From Bifidobacterium sp. ESL0769 (lineage in GTDB: Bacteria; Actinomycetota; Actinomycetes; Actinomycetales; Bifidobacteriaceae): 64,000 nucleotides of DNA. The notes beneath the pieces were generated by a model, which saw nothing but the letters and a program-made list of their open reading frames with translations, was not told the DNA's origin and searched no databases. This document shows, piece after piece, positions 21,668-30,618 of this stretch (within the stretch, counting starts at the first letter, position 1; each line of letters opens with the position of its first letter). The DNA is taken from contig NZ_CP113918.1 in the NCBI RefSeq assembly GCF_029395495.1, forward strand, positions 1,426,001-1,490,000, in the 5' to 3' direction. Made by a program: the position numbers and the translations under genes.

Positions 21668-23059
21668 ATGATGGACTGGTTTTTCAACATTCAACTGCTC
21701 AAGGGCTGGCTACCCACTTCCCTGTTGGTGGCAACGATTATCGGTCTGGTCATCGTCGTCGTCCTCAAATCCAAGGACGGCTGGCGTGATCCTCTCTTAA
21801 AGCAGCTCGGATGGGGCGTGGTCGGCGGCTTGGTGGGCCGTGTCGTCGTCTGGCTGCTTTCCGACGTTTTCATGGTCTTCGGCGTAAGCCTCGGAAGTCT
21901 GGTGGAAACGACTATAACCTACGGTCTCGCGGTGATTTCGGCGTTGATCGCCGCGTGCGTGGATTCAGGGAAACTGCGTCGCGTCGTCGCCATCATCACC
22001 ATCGTCCTGGCATTGGTCACCTGCGCGCTAAAGGTGGATGGCATCTACGGCGAATACACTACTTTGGGCTCGCTTTTCGGGCACAACCAATTCTCCAAAC
22101 TCGACCCGAGCATCGTCGGCAAAGCAACCGACAAGTCCACCGACACCGTCGGAAAATGGGAAAAACTCGGCAAGGACGGCAAGCTGCCGACGATGCCCAA
22201 ACAAGGGCAAGTCCATTCGATTGATATTCCCGCGACCCAGTCTCATTTCAAGGCGCGCACGGCCAACGTATACCTTCCGCCGGCAGCCCTGACAAAGAAC
22301 CCACCCAAACTGCCGGTCATGATCGTCATGGCAGGCCAACCCGGCACACCGGACCGATTCTTCGCCGCCGGAGTGCTCGGCCAGAAGCTCGATGCCTACG
22401 CGGCCAAGCACTACGGCCTGGCTCCGATTGCGGTTTCTCCGGACCAGAACGGTTCATTGACGCACAATTCCCTGTGCGCCGATACACCTGCAGGCAACGC
22501 GGAAACCTACCTCACCAAGGATGTGACCAACTGGATCAAGTCCAATCTTCCCGTCGAGAAATCCCCTGACAAATGGCTAATTGGCGGGTTCTCGCAGGGA
22601 GGGACCTGCGCCACCCAGCTCGGACCGGCGCATCCTGACCTTTATGGTCATATCTATTCTGCGGGCGGCGAAATTGAGCCAACCACCGGTTCTCACAAAA
22701 GCACGGTGAAGAAATACTTCGGCGGCGATGAAAAGGCCTTTGATAAACACGTCCCGATCAAAATCATCAAACGCAACGCGCCTTCAAAGCAGACGTGGTT
22801 CTCCGCGGCCGGCCAGGTCGATTCGAAATCACAGAAGAACCAGAAAGCCATCTCCAAAGTGGCCATGGACTCGGGGATGTCGGTAACCACGGTGATTGTC
22901 AAAGGCACCGGACACGACTGGCACACCGTCAACGCCGGAATGACCGCCCAAATCGACATGTTCGGCACCGAGACCGGCCTCGGCAAGACCGGCAAAAGCA
23001 TCGATTCCTATCCTCTGCTGGAAGTAGTGAGCGACAATACCAACACATTCGACGATTAA
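21668..23059 (+). CDS. Membrane-anchored alpha/beta-hydrolase of the putative esterase family
   Basis: The N-terminal about 125 residues hold four hydrophobic segments; the rest is an extracytoplasmic alpha/beta-hydrolase of the esterase D/antigen 85-like family. The nucleophile serine lies in IGGFSQGG, with downstream acid/histidine candidates ending in GTGHDWHTVN. VYLPPAALTKNPPKLPVMIVM is the usual first strand region. Length 463 residues. AAGGA lies very close to the first ATG (21668); the adjacent second ATG (21671) is slightly better spaced. The neighbours act on the envelope, so an acyl ester of a cell-wall glycolipid or polymer is the likely substrate, but this is inference. Confidence 0.8.
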   Translation: MMDWFFNIQLLKGWLPTSLLVATIIGLVIVVVLKSKDGWRDPLLKQLGWGVVGGLVGRVVVWLLSDVFMVFGVSLGSLVETTITYGLAVISALIAACVDSGKLRRVVAIITIVLALVTCALKVDGIYGEYTTLGSLFGHNQFSKLDPSIVGKATDKSTDTVGKWEKLGKDGKLPTMPKQGQVHSIDIPATQSHFKARTANVYLPPAALTKNPPKLPVMIVMAGQPGTPDRFFAAGVLGQKLDAYAAKHYGLAPIAVSPDQNGSLTHNSLCADTPAGNAETYLTKDVTNWIKSNLPVEKSPDKWLIGGFSQGGTCATQLGPAHPDLYGHIYSAGGEIEPTTGSHKSTVKKYFGGDEKAFDKHVPIKIIKRNAPSKQTWFSAAGQVDSKSQKNQKAISKVAMDSGMSVTTVIVKGTGHDWHTVNAGMTAQIDMFGTETGLGKTGKSIDSYPLLEVVSDNTNTFDD

Positions 23060-23110
23060 AAGTTATTACAAAAAAGCAAAATCCATCACAATGTTGTTAT
23101 TGCATCAGAT

Positions 23111-26002
23111 ATGATGGTCAGACGAAGCGAAGAACGAAAGTCATTGAGCATGCAGAATCACGAAGATCCGAAAAACAAGAAAAGTAGAAAGGGTGGCCCT
23201 TCAAGCTGGACCGTGCTGGGCCATGATCTCGTCAGTTGGATGCGCGGACATCTTTTCGCCATCGTCGTTGCTGCCGTGTTCCTTTTCGTCAATATCTTTG
23301 ATATGGTCGCCTCGGCCATCCGCCATATGCGCATCCCGGCCTACGGGCGCACCATAAGTCTCACCGAAATCCTTCTCGGACGAATGCAGAACGGTGCAAA
23401 ACCGCATGACCCGTTCCAGCAGCCATTGCACAGCCAAGACATCATCCCGTGGCTGACGAAGATCCTGCGTTCCGCGGTATTTGTACGCAGTCCCCTGATG
23501 CTTATCGTCTACACGCTTTTGGTCGTCATCATCCTTGCCGTGGCGCAATCACGGCTTGGAGCTCTCAAAACGACGTTCGCGGCATTGTTCAGCGCCATCG
23601 TCGGCTCGACTCTGGGACTTTTGGTCTGCGTTCTGGTCGATATGGCCATGCACGACTGGCAGAGCATGGAGCGCCTGCCCGTGCTGCTCTCCCCTCTTAC
23701 CATCATCATTGGAGCGCTGATGGCGGAAAGCGCCTACGAATCGGCACTCTGGCGCAGACGTATCCTGCTGCTCGGCTATACCGTTATCGGCACGCTGTTG
23801 CTCTTCAGCGGCAATCCCGGCGACTATTGCACACTCGGCGCGGCAATCGTTGGCCAGCTCACCGGTCTTCTGATGCACGGTCCAATCAAGGAACACATCC
23901 AATGGGCCAACAGCACCGACTATGAGATCCGTCGCCTCTTCGCTTTCGCCCAACTGGTGCTCGCCATCGGCCCGCTGTTGGCGCTGACCTCCACTTCCCA
24001 TCTTGGCCCATTGACGACCTTCGGCCTCTTCACTTCCTCCATCTGGGGCGATTCCTCGCTCCTGACTTCCTGCAGTGTCAACCAGTCGGTGACCAGCTGC
24101 CTGCGCTTGGTCGCCACGAGACAGCACATTGCCATCGCGGGTCTCTGGCTGCATATGCTGCTGCCCATCGCCGCCCTCGCTTTGGTGGCATGGGGCCTTT
24201 ACCACGGGCGTCGTCTGGCGGCATGGGTGAGCATCGTGCTCAATGGCGCGGCTGTCGTGTTCGCCGTTCTGTATTACGTTATTTTCCCCTTCACCATCAC
24301 GCCTCTCAGCCCGAGCATGGCGAGCCGCTACAACTTCATGCCGGCTTTCATCACCACAGCCCTCCCGCCTTTGGTCTTGATCATCCTCATGGTTCGGGAG
24401 CTCCCGCATTTCAGCGTTTCCACCGGCACCTCCCGAGTTCGGAGCGGCATCATCGCGATGGCCGGCATGCTGCTGATCACCAGCGGCGTCTATATCGGCT
24501 TCGCCGTTGCCGCACCCCAGGACTTCAAGCCGCGCCCGACCGTCAAGCTTATGATCATGGATATGCTGCGCAGGCTTCTGCCCACCGGTTTCGGCGGACG
24601 CAAGTCCACAGCTCTCATCGTTCCTCAGACCACGCTGGCGACGCTGGTGAGTGAAGCCCTCACCGTCCTGTTCTGGCTGACGGTGCTGATCGTCTTCATC
24701 CTCTGGTTCCGCGACAACGTCACCCCCGACGAGCGCGACCGCAAGAAAGCCGAAGCGTTGGTCACCCTCGGCGGCGAATCAATGAGCTTCATGACCACCT
24801 GGGAAGGCAACCATTATTGGTTCTCACCATCCGGTCGTTCCGCCATCGCCTACCGCGTGCTCCACGGCATCGCCCTGACCGTCACCGGCCCCTTCGGCGA
24901 ACCCAGCGAATACATGGACGACCTGCGCAAATTCAGTGCGTTCTGCACCGCAAAAGGCTGGTCTCCTTCCTTCTACGCCGTCCACGACGACCAGCGCAAG
25001 GAACTTGAAAACATGGGGTGGTCCTCCATCCAGGTCGGCACCGAAATGGTTCTAGACCCCAGCCAGTGGCAGACGCGAGGCAAGAAATGGCAGGATATCC
25101 GTACCGCCATCAACAAGGCCAAGCGCGACGGCATCACCGACGTGCTCACCACCTACGACCAGGCCGGTTTCAACATCGACCAACAGATCGTGGACATTTC
25201 AGAGCAATGGGCCCAGCTCAAGGCGCTACCGGAAATGAAGTTCACGCTCGGCGGTATCGAGGAGCTGCGCGACGACCGCGTGGCGCTGCTGTATGCGGTG
25301 GACGCACAAGGCACGGTTCTCGGCGTCACCAGCTGGCTGCCAACCTACCGCGACGGCCGGGTCATCGGCTGGACGCTGGACTTCATGCGCCATCGCACCG
25401 ACAGCCCCAACGGCATCATGGAATTCCTTATCGCCCGTATGGCCGAGCGTCTGCGCGACCAGGGCCAGACCGATCCAGCCAATGCCGTGCAATTCATGAG
25501 CCTTTCGGCGGCCCCGCTTGCGGGCATGGGCGAGAAAGCGCCCGCTGCCGCAGATAAAGCCGTCGAAGGCGACAAGGCTGGTCAATCATCCGATAAATCA
25601 GATAAGGCCGATAAAGTCCAAAAGACAGACGAAACCGCAAAAACCAATCAATCCGGCAAGCCCGAAACCAAGGATAAGGATACTGGCAAAGCCAAGAACG
25701 AGGGTACAAAGAGCACAGATGATGCAACAGCGACATCGCCAAGCGGCACTGAGATCATCGAACATGCTCTGCAGATCGCGGCCGACGTGCTTGAGCCGGC
25801 CTACGGTTTCAAGTCGCTGTTCTTCTTCAAGAAGAAGTTCCAGCCCAGCCCGGCCCCAATCTATATCTGCTACCCCGATTCGGCCAAACTCGCGCAAATC
25901 GGCATTGCCGTGGTCAACGCCTACGTGCCGGAACTCAAGCCGAAGCAGGTTGTCGAAATCGTAAAATCCATGACCTCAACCGACAAGAGCGGCAAGAAGT
26001 AA
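23111..26002 (+). CDS. MprF-like membrane protein with DUF2156 (GNAT-fold) domain
   Basis: 963 residues: an N-terminal multi-spanning membrane region (about 45-550) and a C-terminal DUF2156 domain of the kind found in lysylphosphatidylglycerol synthases, starting near ALVTLGGESMSFMTTWEGNHYWFSPSGRSAIAYR. MprF-type proteins add amino acids to membrane lipids and flip them, reducing anionic charge. The domain is interrupted at about residues 806-878 by a Lys/Asp/Thr-rich low-complexity insert before it resumes at HALQIAADVLEPAYGFKSLFFFKKKFQP. The start may be the ATG at 23150 rather than 23111; neither has a clear ribosome site. It follows the esterase gene by 51 bp and is probably co-transcribed. 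Confidence 0.8.
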   Translation: MMVRRSEERKSLSMQNHEDPKNKKSRKGGPSSWTVLGHDLVSWMRGHLFAIVVAAVFLFVNIFDMVASAIRHMRIPAYGRTISLTEILLGRMQNGAKPHDPFQQPLHSQDIIPWLTKILRSAVFVRSPLMLIVYTLLVVIILAVAQSRLGALKTTFAALFSAIVGSTLGLLVCVLVDMAMHDWQSMERLPVLLSPLTIIIGALMAESAYESALWRRRILLLGYTVIGTLLLFSGNPGDYCTLGAAIVGQLTGLLMHGPIKEHIQWANSTDYEIRRLFAFAQLVLAIGPLLALTSTSHLGPLTTFGLFTSSIWGDSSLLTSCSVNQSVTSCLRLVATRQHIAIAGLWLHMLLPIAALALVAWGLYHGRRLAAWVSIVLNGAAVVFAVLYYVIFPFTITPLSPSMASRYNFMPAFITTALPPLVLIILMVRELPHFSVSTGTSRVRSGIIAMAGMLLITSGVYIGFAVAAPQDFKPRPTVKLMIMDMLRRLLPTGFGGRKSTALIVPQTTLATLVSEALTVLFWLTVLIVFILWFRDNVTPDERDRKKAEALVTLGGESMSFMTTWEGNHYWFSPSGRSAIAYRVLHGIALTVTGPFGEPSEYMDDLRKFSAFCTAKGWSPSFYAVHDDQRKELENMGWSSIQVGTEMVLDPSQWQTRGKKWQDIRTAINKAKRDGITDVLTTYDQAGFNIDQQIVDISEQWAQLKALPEMKFTLGGIEELRDDRVALLYAVDAQGTVLGVTSWLPTYRDGRVIGWTLDFMRHRTDSPNGIMEFLIARMAERLRDQGQTDPANAVQFMSLSAAPLAGMGEKAPAAADKAVEGDKAGQSSDKSDKADKVQKTDETAKTNQSGKPETKDKDTGKAKNEGTKSTDDATATSPSGTEIIEHALQIAADVLEPAYGFKSLFFFKKKFQPSPAPIYICYPDSAKLAQIGIAVVNAYVPELKPKQVVEIVKSMTSTDKSGKK

Positions 26003-26025
26003 GGGCGCAGTAAACACCTAAAACA

Positions 26026-26070
26026 AAAAGGATAGTGGCCAGTTATCATCAACTGGCCATTATCCTTTTC
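26026..26070. terminator. Bidirectional rho-independent terminator
   Basis: A 19-bp stem (26026-26044 with 26051-26069, one G-T pair) with a 6-nt loop ATCATC, A-rich before and T-rich after. It sits between the convergent MprF-like and Fur-family genes and can serve both strands. Confidence 0.92.
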
Positions 26071-26136
26071 TAACGACTCAAATCCTATGAAGCAGATACC
26101 GAAATACTCCAAATACTCGAATATCAAGCCGGTTCT

Positions 26137-26604
26137 TTAGTCGATGTCGGAGCTTTCAAGCCGCTGGCAGTCCGGACACAATCCGAAAACCTCCAGCGTA
26201 TGCGAACTGACCGTAAAACCATGCTCTTCAGCGATTTTGCGCACCCACTGTTCGGGAGGCTCGATTTCCACAGTCTTGCCACAGTTCTCACAGACCAGAT
26301 GATGATGGTGCTCGCCATCCTTGCAGATACGGAACATCTGCTGATCGTTCAGGTGAATGGTGTCGGCCCTACCGTCGTCGGCCAGCGCGTTGAGCTGACG
26401 GTAGACAGTGGAGAGCCCGATGCCCTGCCCATCCTCACTTAAGATCCGATAGAGGTCCTGCGCTGAAACAAAATCGTCGCAACCGGCAAGCGCTTTTAAC
26501 ACGGCATCCTTCTGCCAGGTATGCTGGGTGCCGCGTCTGCCGCGGGACAGCATTCTGCGTACGGAACGTTCATTATCGCGTTGCTCGTTGGTTACCACCG
26601 TCAC
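26137..26604 (-). CDS. Fur-family metal-responsive repressor
   Basis: 155-residue winged-helix regulator. The recognition region is LSTVYRQLNALADDGRADTI. The metal site has HHHHLVCENCGKTVEIEPPE, and a second CxxC follows in LCPDCQ, so a structural zinc with four cysteines is predicted. The start is GTG at 26604 with AGAGG upstream. The CxxC pairs and the lack of an extra C-terminal His cluster are compatible with Fur or Zur; I cannot decide the metal. It stands alone between a shared terminator and purK. Confidence 0.88.
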   Translation of the reverse strand: MTVVTNEQRDNERSVRRMLSRGRRGTQHTWQKDAVLKALAGCDDFVSAQDLYRILSEDGQGIGLSTVYRQLNALADDGRADTIHLNDQQMFRICKDGEHHHHLVCENCGKTVEIEPPEQWVRKIAEEHGFTVSSHTLEVFGLCPDCQRLESSDID

Positions 26605-26814
26605 AAGCCTCTTTCATTCACATCATTATTTGGCTGCCGGAATAGTTGGAATCCTCGGCGCTCGTATCATGGATAAGACCATTTTAGCCGTATTCGTCCG
26701 CCTTGAAAAGGCCGGTTACACCGCCGAAGGCAGAATGTAGGCAATCTTTAAGGCATCACTTTCGGCGAACATCATCAAAACGATGCATGCGGCAAACCCT
26801 TTGGCACTTCGCCA

Positions 26815-27987
26815 TTATTGTCGCAAATCGTCCCAGCAGCCGGTGGCTTCGAGCTCGTCGACCGTGCGTTGTGTATCGTCGGTCAGCACCGTGATATGGC
26901 CCATCTTGCGGTCCTGACGAACCTCAGCCTTGCCGTAATCGTGCACGTACCACTCAGGATGCTTGGCAATGAGTTTGCGTGTCGGAGCGACGTGCTGGCC
27001 CAGAACATTTGCCATCACTGCCGGGCTTAAGAGCTTTGGCTGTGGCAACGGCCATCCGGCAATGCCACGGATGTGGGCGTCGAACTGGTCGATGGAACAG
27101 GCCTCGATGGTGTAATGGCCGGAATTGTGCGGGCGTGGGGCGAGCTCGTTGACCACCACGCGGCCATCCTTGGTGATGAACAGTTCGATGGCGAGTGTTC
27201 CAGCCAGTTCAAAGCCTTTCGCAAGCCGCAAAGCCAAGGCATTGGCTTCCTTGGCGATCTCGTCGCTGACCTGCGCGGGCGCGATGGTCAGGTGCAGGAT
27301 GTTGTGGCGATGCTCGTTGCGCACGATGGGGAACGTGACGAAATCATGCCCGTTGCCGGAAATCAGAATCGAGGCTTCGAAAGCAAAATCGACGAAACCT
27401 TCCAAGACAGAGGGCGGGAATGTGCCTTCTTGTTCGTCTCGCTTATGGATCTCAGCCAAATCTTCTGGTCCGCGCAGCACGACTTGTCCGTGGCCGTCGT
27501 AGCCACCACGACGAGTCTTCAGAACTGCCGGACAGCCGATTTCTTCGATAGCTTTGTCGAGGTCTGCAAGGCTATCAACCTGTCGCCAAGGCGCGGTCTG
27601 GGTACCATGATCGTTGATGAACTGCTTTTCGAAAACACGGTCTTGCGTTACTCGAAGCAAGTCGGTTCCCTGTGGAACGGCGACGCTGCCACGCACCTCA
27701 TCGATGGCATCGGCATCCACGTTCTCGAACTCGTAGGTGAGCACGTCGCTACGTTCGGCAAGCTCACGAATCGCTGCTTTGTCGTCATAATCGGCCGTGA
27801 CCTGGAAATCGGCGACCTGAGCGACCGGGCAATCCGGCGTCGGGTCGAGTACACCGATGTGGAAGCCGTGGTAACGCGCGGAAAGCGCCATCATGCGCCC
27901 GAGTTGCCCGCCCCCAATGATGCCAATGGTTGCGCCCGGCATCAGCGTTTCAATTTTGCCGTTGGTCTCTTCAGACAAGCTGGGCAT
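26815..27987 (-). CDS. purK: N5-carboxyaminoimidazole ribonucleotide synthase
   Basis: ATP-grasp enzyme, 390 residues, converting AIR, bicarbonate and ATP to N5-CAIR. Motifs are [17 protein letters not shown] at the start, [14 protein letters not shown], and [17 protein letters not shown] near the metal site. AGGTGGAGGAG lies upstream of the ATG, which overlaps the end of purE by 17 nt. This gives a purE-purK operon, away from the main purine cluster. Confidence 0.95.
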   Translation of the reverse strand: MPSLSEETNGKIETLMPGATIGIIGGGQLGRMMALSARYHGFHIGVLDPTPDCPVAQVADFQVTADYDDKAAIRELAERSDVLTYEFENVDADAIDEVRGSVAVPQGTDLLRVTQDRVFEKQFINDHGTQTAPWRQVDSLADLDKAIEEIGCPAVLKTRRGGYDGHGQVVLRGPEDLAEIHKRDEQEGTFPPSVLEGFVDFAFEASILISGNGHDFVTFPIVRNEHRHNILHLTIAPAQVSDEIAKEANALALRLAKGFELAGTLAIELFITKDGRVVVNELAPRPHNSGHYTIEACSIDQFDAHIRGIAGWPLPQPKLLSPAVMANVLGQHVAPTRKLIAKHPEWYVHDYGKAEVRQDRKMGHITVLTDDTQRTVDELEATGCWDDLRQ

Positions 27988-28468
27988 TAGACTCCTCCAC
28001 CTTCTTCTTGAGACCTTCGCGGTAGTCAGCGAGTGCTTGCGCCAAGGAATCGTCGGAAATACTTAAAATACTGACTGCCAACAGTCCGGCGTTCTGCGCG
28101 CCTGAATTGCCGATGGCCGTCGTCGCCACAGGGATGCCTCCGGGCATCTGGACGATGGAAAGCAGGGAGTCCACGCCGGAAAGCGCGTGTGATTTCACCG
28201 GCACGCCGATAACCGGCAAGGTGGTCTGCGCAGCGACCATCCCAGGAAGGTGCGCGGCTCCCCCGGCTCCCGCGATAATCACCTTGATGCCGTTCTTGCG
28301 CGCGTTGTGCGCAAAATCCGCCATCAATTCGGGCGTGCGGTGGGCGGAAATTACCTGTTTCGAATAGGAGACGTTGAACTGGTCGAGGGTGTCGCAAGCG
28401 TGACGCATCGTCTCCCAATCGCTTGCCGAACCCATAATCACTGCTACTTTTGGTGCGTGAGCTGCCAT
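27971..28468 (-). CDS. purE: N5-carboxyaminoimidazole ribonucleotide mutase
   Basis: Class I PurE, 165 residues from the ATG at 28468, which has GGAGGT upstream; the frame is open further upstream but without start signals. Motifs are [25 protein letters not shown] with the catalytic histidine, and [25 protein letters not shown]. It converts N5-CAIR from PurK into CAIR, the substrate of PurC. Confidence 0.95.
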   Translation of the reverse strand: MAAHAPKVAVIMGSASDWETMRHACDTLDQFNVSYSKQVISAHRTPELMADFAHNARKNGIKVIIAGAGGAAHLPGMVAAQTTLPVIGVPVKSHALSGVDSLLSIVQMPGGIPVATTAIGNSGAQNAGLLAVSILSISDDSLAQALADYREGLKKKVEESNAQLV

Positions 28469-28574
28469 GATACCTCCGAAGTATCGTTGGGAACCAGAGC
28501 CAAACCCCACTTTACGCGGCGGGAACGAGAAAATATCGCTGTTCAATTCCTTGCAAAACGTATGGTTTCAACAA

Positions 28575-28604
28575 AAATGCCACCGATACATATCGATGGC
28601 ATTT
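28575..28604 (-). terminator. Terminator downstream of the YhbY-like gene
   Basis: Stem AAATGCCA-CGATA (28575-28588) with TATCG-TGGCATTT (28591-28604), one unpaired base on each side. On the minus strand the stem is followed by TTTTTGTT. Confidence 0.7.
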
Positions 28605-28630
28605 CACTGTTATTGACACTTAATTCGTAC

Positions 28631-28683
28631 TAGTGCCGGCAAACGGACTTTAAGGATTTCCTAAGTGCAGTTTACCGGCACTA
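28631..28683. repeat. Long imperfect inverted repeat 3' of the YhbY-like gene
   Basis: TAGTGCCGGCAAAC (28631-28644) is complementary to GTTTACCGGCACTA (28670-28683) except for one central mismatch. The loop is 25 nt and no T run follows. It lies 15 bp past the YhbY-like stop and before a second hairpin, so it may stabilise that 3' end. Confidence 0.6.
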
Positions 28684-28697
28684 ATGCAAATCTGGTG

Positions 28698-29006
28698 TCA
28701 GTGAACGAGCTCAATCTTCGTGATGCCAGGCTTCTTCGAGGGCCGATAGAGCACGAAACGATGGCCGATGATCTGCACCAGCTGCGCACCGATCTGACCG
28801 GCAAGTGTCTCACCGACCTCCTGCTCGTCAATCGGGCAGCCGTCCTGTACCACGCCCTTCAAAAGCTCATGCGATTCGAGCGTCTCGGAAGCCTGCTTCA
28901 CCGCGGCGTCGGTAACACCGTTCTTGCCGATCCACAGCATCGGCGAAATCTTGCTCGCCAGAGCCTTGAGCTGCTTGATCTGTCGCTTGTTCAGTTTCGT
29001 TGCCAT
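28698..29006 (-). CDS. YhbY/CRM-domain RNA-binding protein
   Basis: Small protein of 102 residues from the ATG at 29006 (MATKLNKRQIKQLKALASK). It is one complete CRS1-YhbY domain with ISPMLWIGKNGVTDAAVKQASETLESHELLKG and the GxxG-like loop, as in ribosome-associated YhbY of E. coli. An in-frame ATG at 29018 has GAGGA directly touching it and is a worse start. A role in large-subunit assembly is expected. Confidence 0.85.
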   Translation of the reverse strand: MATKLNKRQIKQLKALASKISPMLWIGKNGVTDAAVKQASETLESHELLKGVVQDGCPIDEQEVGETLAGQIGAQLVQIIGHRFVLYRPSKKPGITKIELVH

Positions 29007-29245
29007 ATACGATTCCATTCCTCATTATCACCGGCCACCTCGAACGATTCCCGCCCAATCAATGAGCAATCGGTGATATTCATTATTCGATGATTCCACC
29101 ATATCCCAAAGGCTTGTCCTGAAGATAACGCCGACGAAACAACGTCAAAGAAGAAATCGTTAACGCTCACATGATATCGGCATGTGGCATGACTTTAACC
29201 AATAGAATTGAAGATGATGTGACATACATCACGTTTTATTCATCA

Positions 29246-30349
29246 ATGTCAAAGAAGGACACCTTGAAGAAGATTCTGTGCTCTCCTGGAAGCTATATCC
29301 AGGAACCGAACGCCATCAACGAACTTGCTGACCAGTACCGCACCCTTGGCAGCAAAGGCGCCTACATCATCGTCGATCCATTCATCGAGAAGACCTATCA
29401 CGATCAGATCGTCTCCAGCTTCGAAAGCAGCAACACCCCGTACCAGCTTGTGGTATTCGGCGGCGAATGCTCCGACAACGAAATCAACAAGCACGTTGCG
29501 GCGCTCGGCGAAAACGACGCGGTCATCGGCATCGGCGGCGGCAAGACGCTCGATACCTCCAAGGCCGTCGCGCACTTCGGCAAGCGTCCGGTGATCATCT
29601 CCCCGACCGCTGCTTCCTCCGACGCCCCGTGCTCACGCCTTTCCGTGGTCTACACCGACGGCGGCGAATTCGACCACTACCTGCCTCTGCCTAAGAACCC
29701 GGACATGGTCATCATGGACACCACCATCATCTCGAAGGCGCCGGTGCGTTTCCTGATCTCCGGCCTCGGCGATGCCTATGCGACCTATTTCGAAGCGCTT
29801 GCCTGCAAGCAGTCGAACGCCATCACGATGACCGGCGGACACTCCACCAACGCGGCCATCGCGCTGGCCAAGCTCTGCCATGACCTGCTCATCGCCGATG
29901 GCCCCAAGGCCGTCGCAGCGGTACGTCAGGGCCTGTGCAGCCCGGCAGTCGAGAACGTAATCGAAGCCAACACCCTGTTGAGCGGTCTAGGCTTCGAATC
30001 CAGCGGCCTCGCCGCGGCGCACGCCATCCACGACGCGCTCACCGTGCTGCCAGGCACGCACAAGTATCTGCACGGCGAAAAGGTTGCCTACGGCACGCTC
30101 ACCCAGTTCGTGCTTGAAGACCGCCCTGAAGCAGACCTGCGCGAGGCCTACGGCTTCTTCCGCAAGGTCGGTCTGCCCACCACTCTCGCCCAGATCGGCG
30201 TCGAGAACCCAAGCGACGAGGACCTTTTGAAGGTCGGCGAACTCGCCTGCAGCAAGGATGACACCATGTCCAACATGCCGTTCGAGGTGACTCCTGAGGA
30301 CGTGGCGATCGCGCTGCGCACCGCCACCGAAGTAGCTTCCGTCTACTAA
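29246..30349 (+). CDS. gldA: Glycerol dehydrogenase
   Basis: Iron/zinc-containing NAD-dependent alcohol dehydrogenase of the GldA type, oxidising glycerol to dihydroxyacetone. Visible: the NAD loop IGIGGGKTLDTSKAVA, PTAASSDAPCSRLSV, and metal ligands in SGLGDAYATYFEA (Asp), AAAHAIHDAL (His) and LHGEKVAYG (His). I start at 29246 (MSKKDTLKKILCSPGSY, 367 residues), which fits the family; the frame runs up to 29171, and neither ATG has a clear ribosome site. A long hairpin follows. Confidence 0.9.
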   Translation: MSKKDTLKKILCSPGSYIQEPNAINELADQYRTLGSKGAYIIVDPFIEKTYHDQIVSSFESSNTPYQLVVFGGECSDNEINKHVAALGENDAVIGIGGGKTLDTSKAVAHFGKRPVIISPTAASSDAPCSRLSVVYTDGGEFDHYLPLPKNPDMVIMDTTIISKAPVRFLISGLGDAYATYFEALACKQSNAITMTGGHSTNAAIALAKLCHDLLIADGPKAVAAVRQGLCSPAVENVIEANTLLSGLGFESSGLAAAHAIHDALTVLPGTHKYLHGEKVAYGTLTQFVLEDRPEADLREAYGFFRKVGLPTTLAQIGVENPSDEDLLKVGELACSKDDTMSNMPFEVTPEDVAIALRTATEVASVY

Positions 30350-30388
30350 ATCCTAGCTGTTTGAAACTTCAGCGCTTCAGTAATCGAG

Positions 30389-30432
30389 TGGCCAGAACGC
30401 AACGATGAATAGTCATCGTGACGTTCCGGCCA
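30389..30432 (+). terminator. Extended hairpin between gldA and tRNA-Arg
   Basis: TGGCCAGAACGC pairs imperfectly with GACGTTCCGGCCA, enclosing a perfect inner hairpin ACGATGA-ATAG-TCATCGT. Only a weak T-rich tail follows, so terminator function for gldA is probable rather than certain. Confidence 0.5.
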
Positions 30433-30453
30433 TTCTTGCGTCGTGAGTGCTGA

Positions 30454-30459
30454 TATAAT
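30454..30459 (+). promoter_or_regulatory. -10 element of the tRNA-Arg promoter
   Basis: Perfect TATAAT 16 nt before the mature tRNA 5' end. No good -35 hexamer is obvious; CATTCT at 30431-30436 has 17-nt spacing but is a poor match. Confidence 0.5.
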
Positions 30460-30474
30460 CAGACATTGGTGTTC

Positions 30475-30548
30475 GGCCCCGTAGCTCAGTTGGATAGAGC
30501 AACTGACTTCTAATCTGTAGGTCGCGAGTTCGAATCTCGCCGGGGTCA
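30475..30548 (+). tRNA. tRNA-Arg (anticodon TCT)
   Basis: Cloverleaf: acceptor GGCCCCG (30475-30481) pairs with CGGGGTC (30541-30547, one G-T pair); D arm GTAGCTCAGTTGGATAGAGC; anticodon loop CTTCTAA with TCT at 30509-30511; T arm GCGAG-TTCGAAT-CTCGC. The 3' CCA is not encoded. The anticodon stem ACTGA/TCTGT has a central T-T mismatch. It reads AGA codons, which are rare in a GC-rich genome. Confidence 0.95.
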
Positions 30549-30618
30549 CTTGGCTCGGAGATGGAGTTGTAGCTCCTCGCCGAGGAATCGGACAACCAGA
30601 TACAGCGAAGACACCTCA

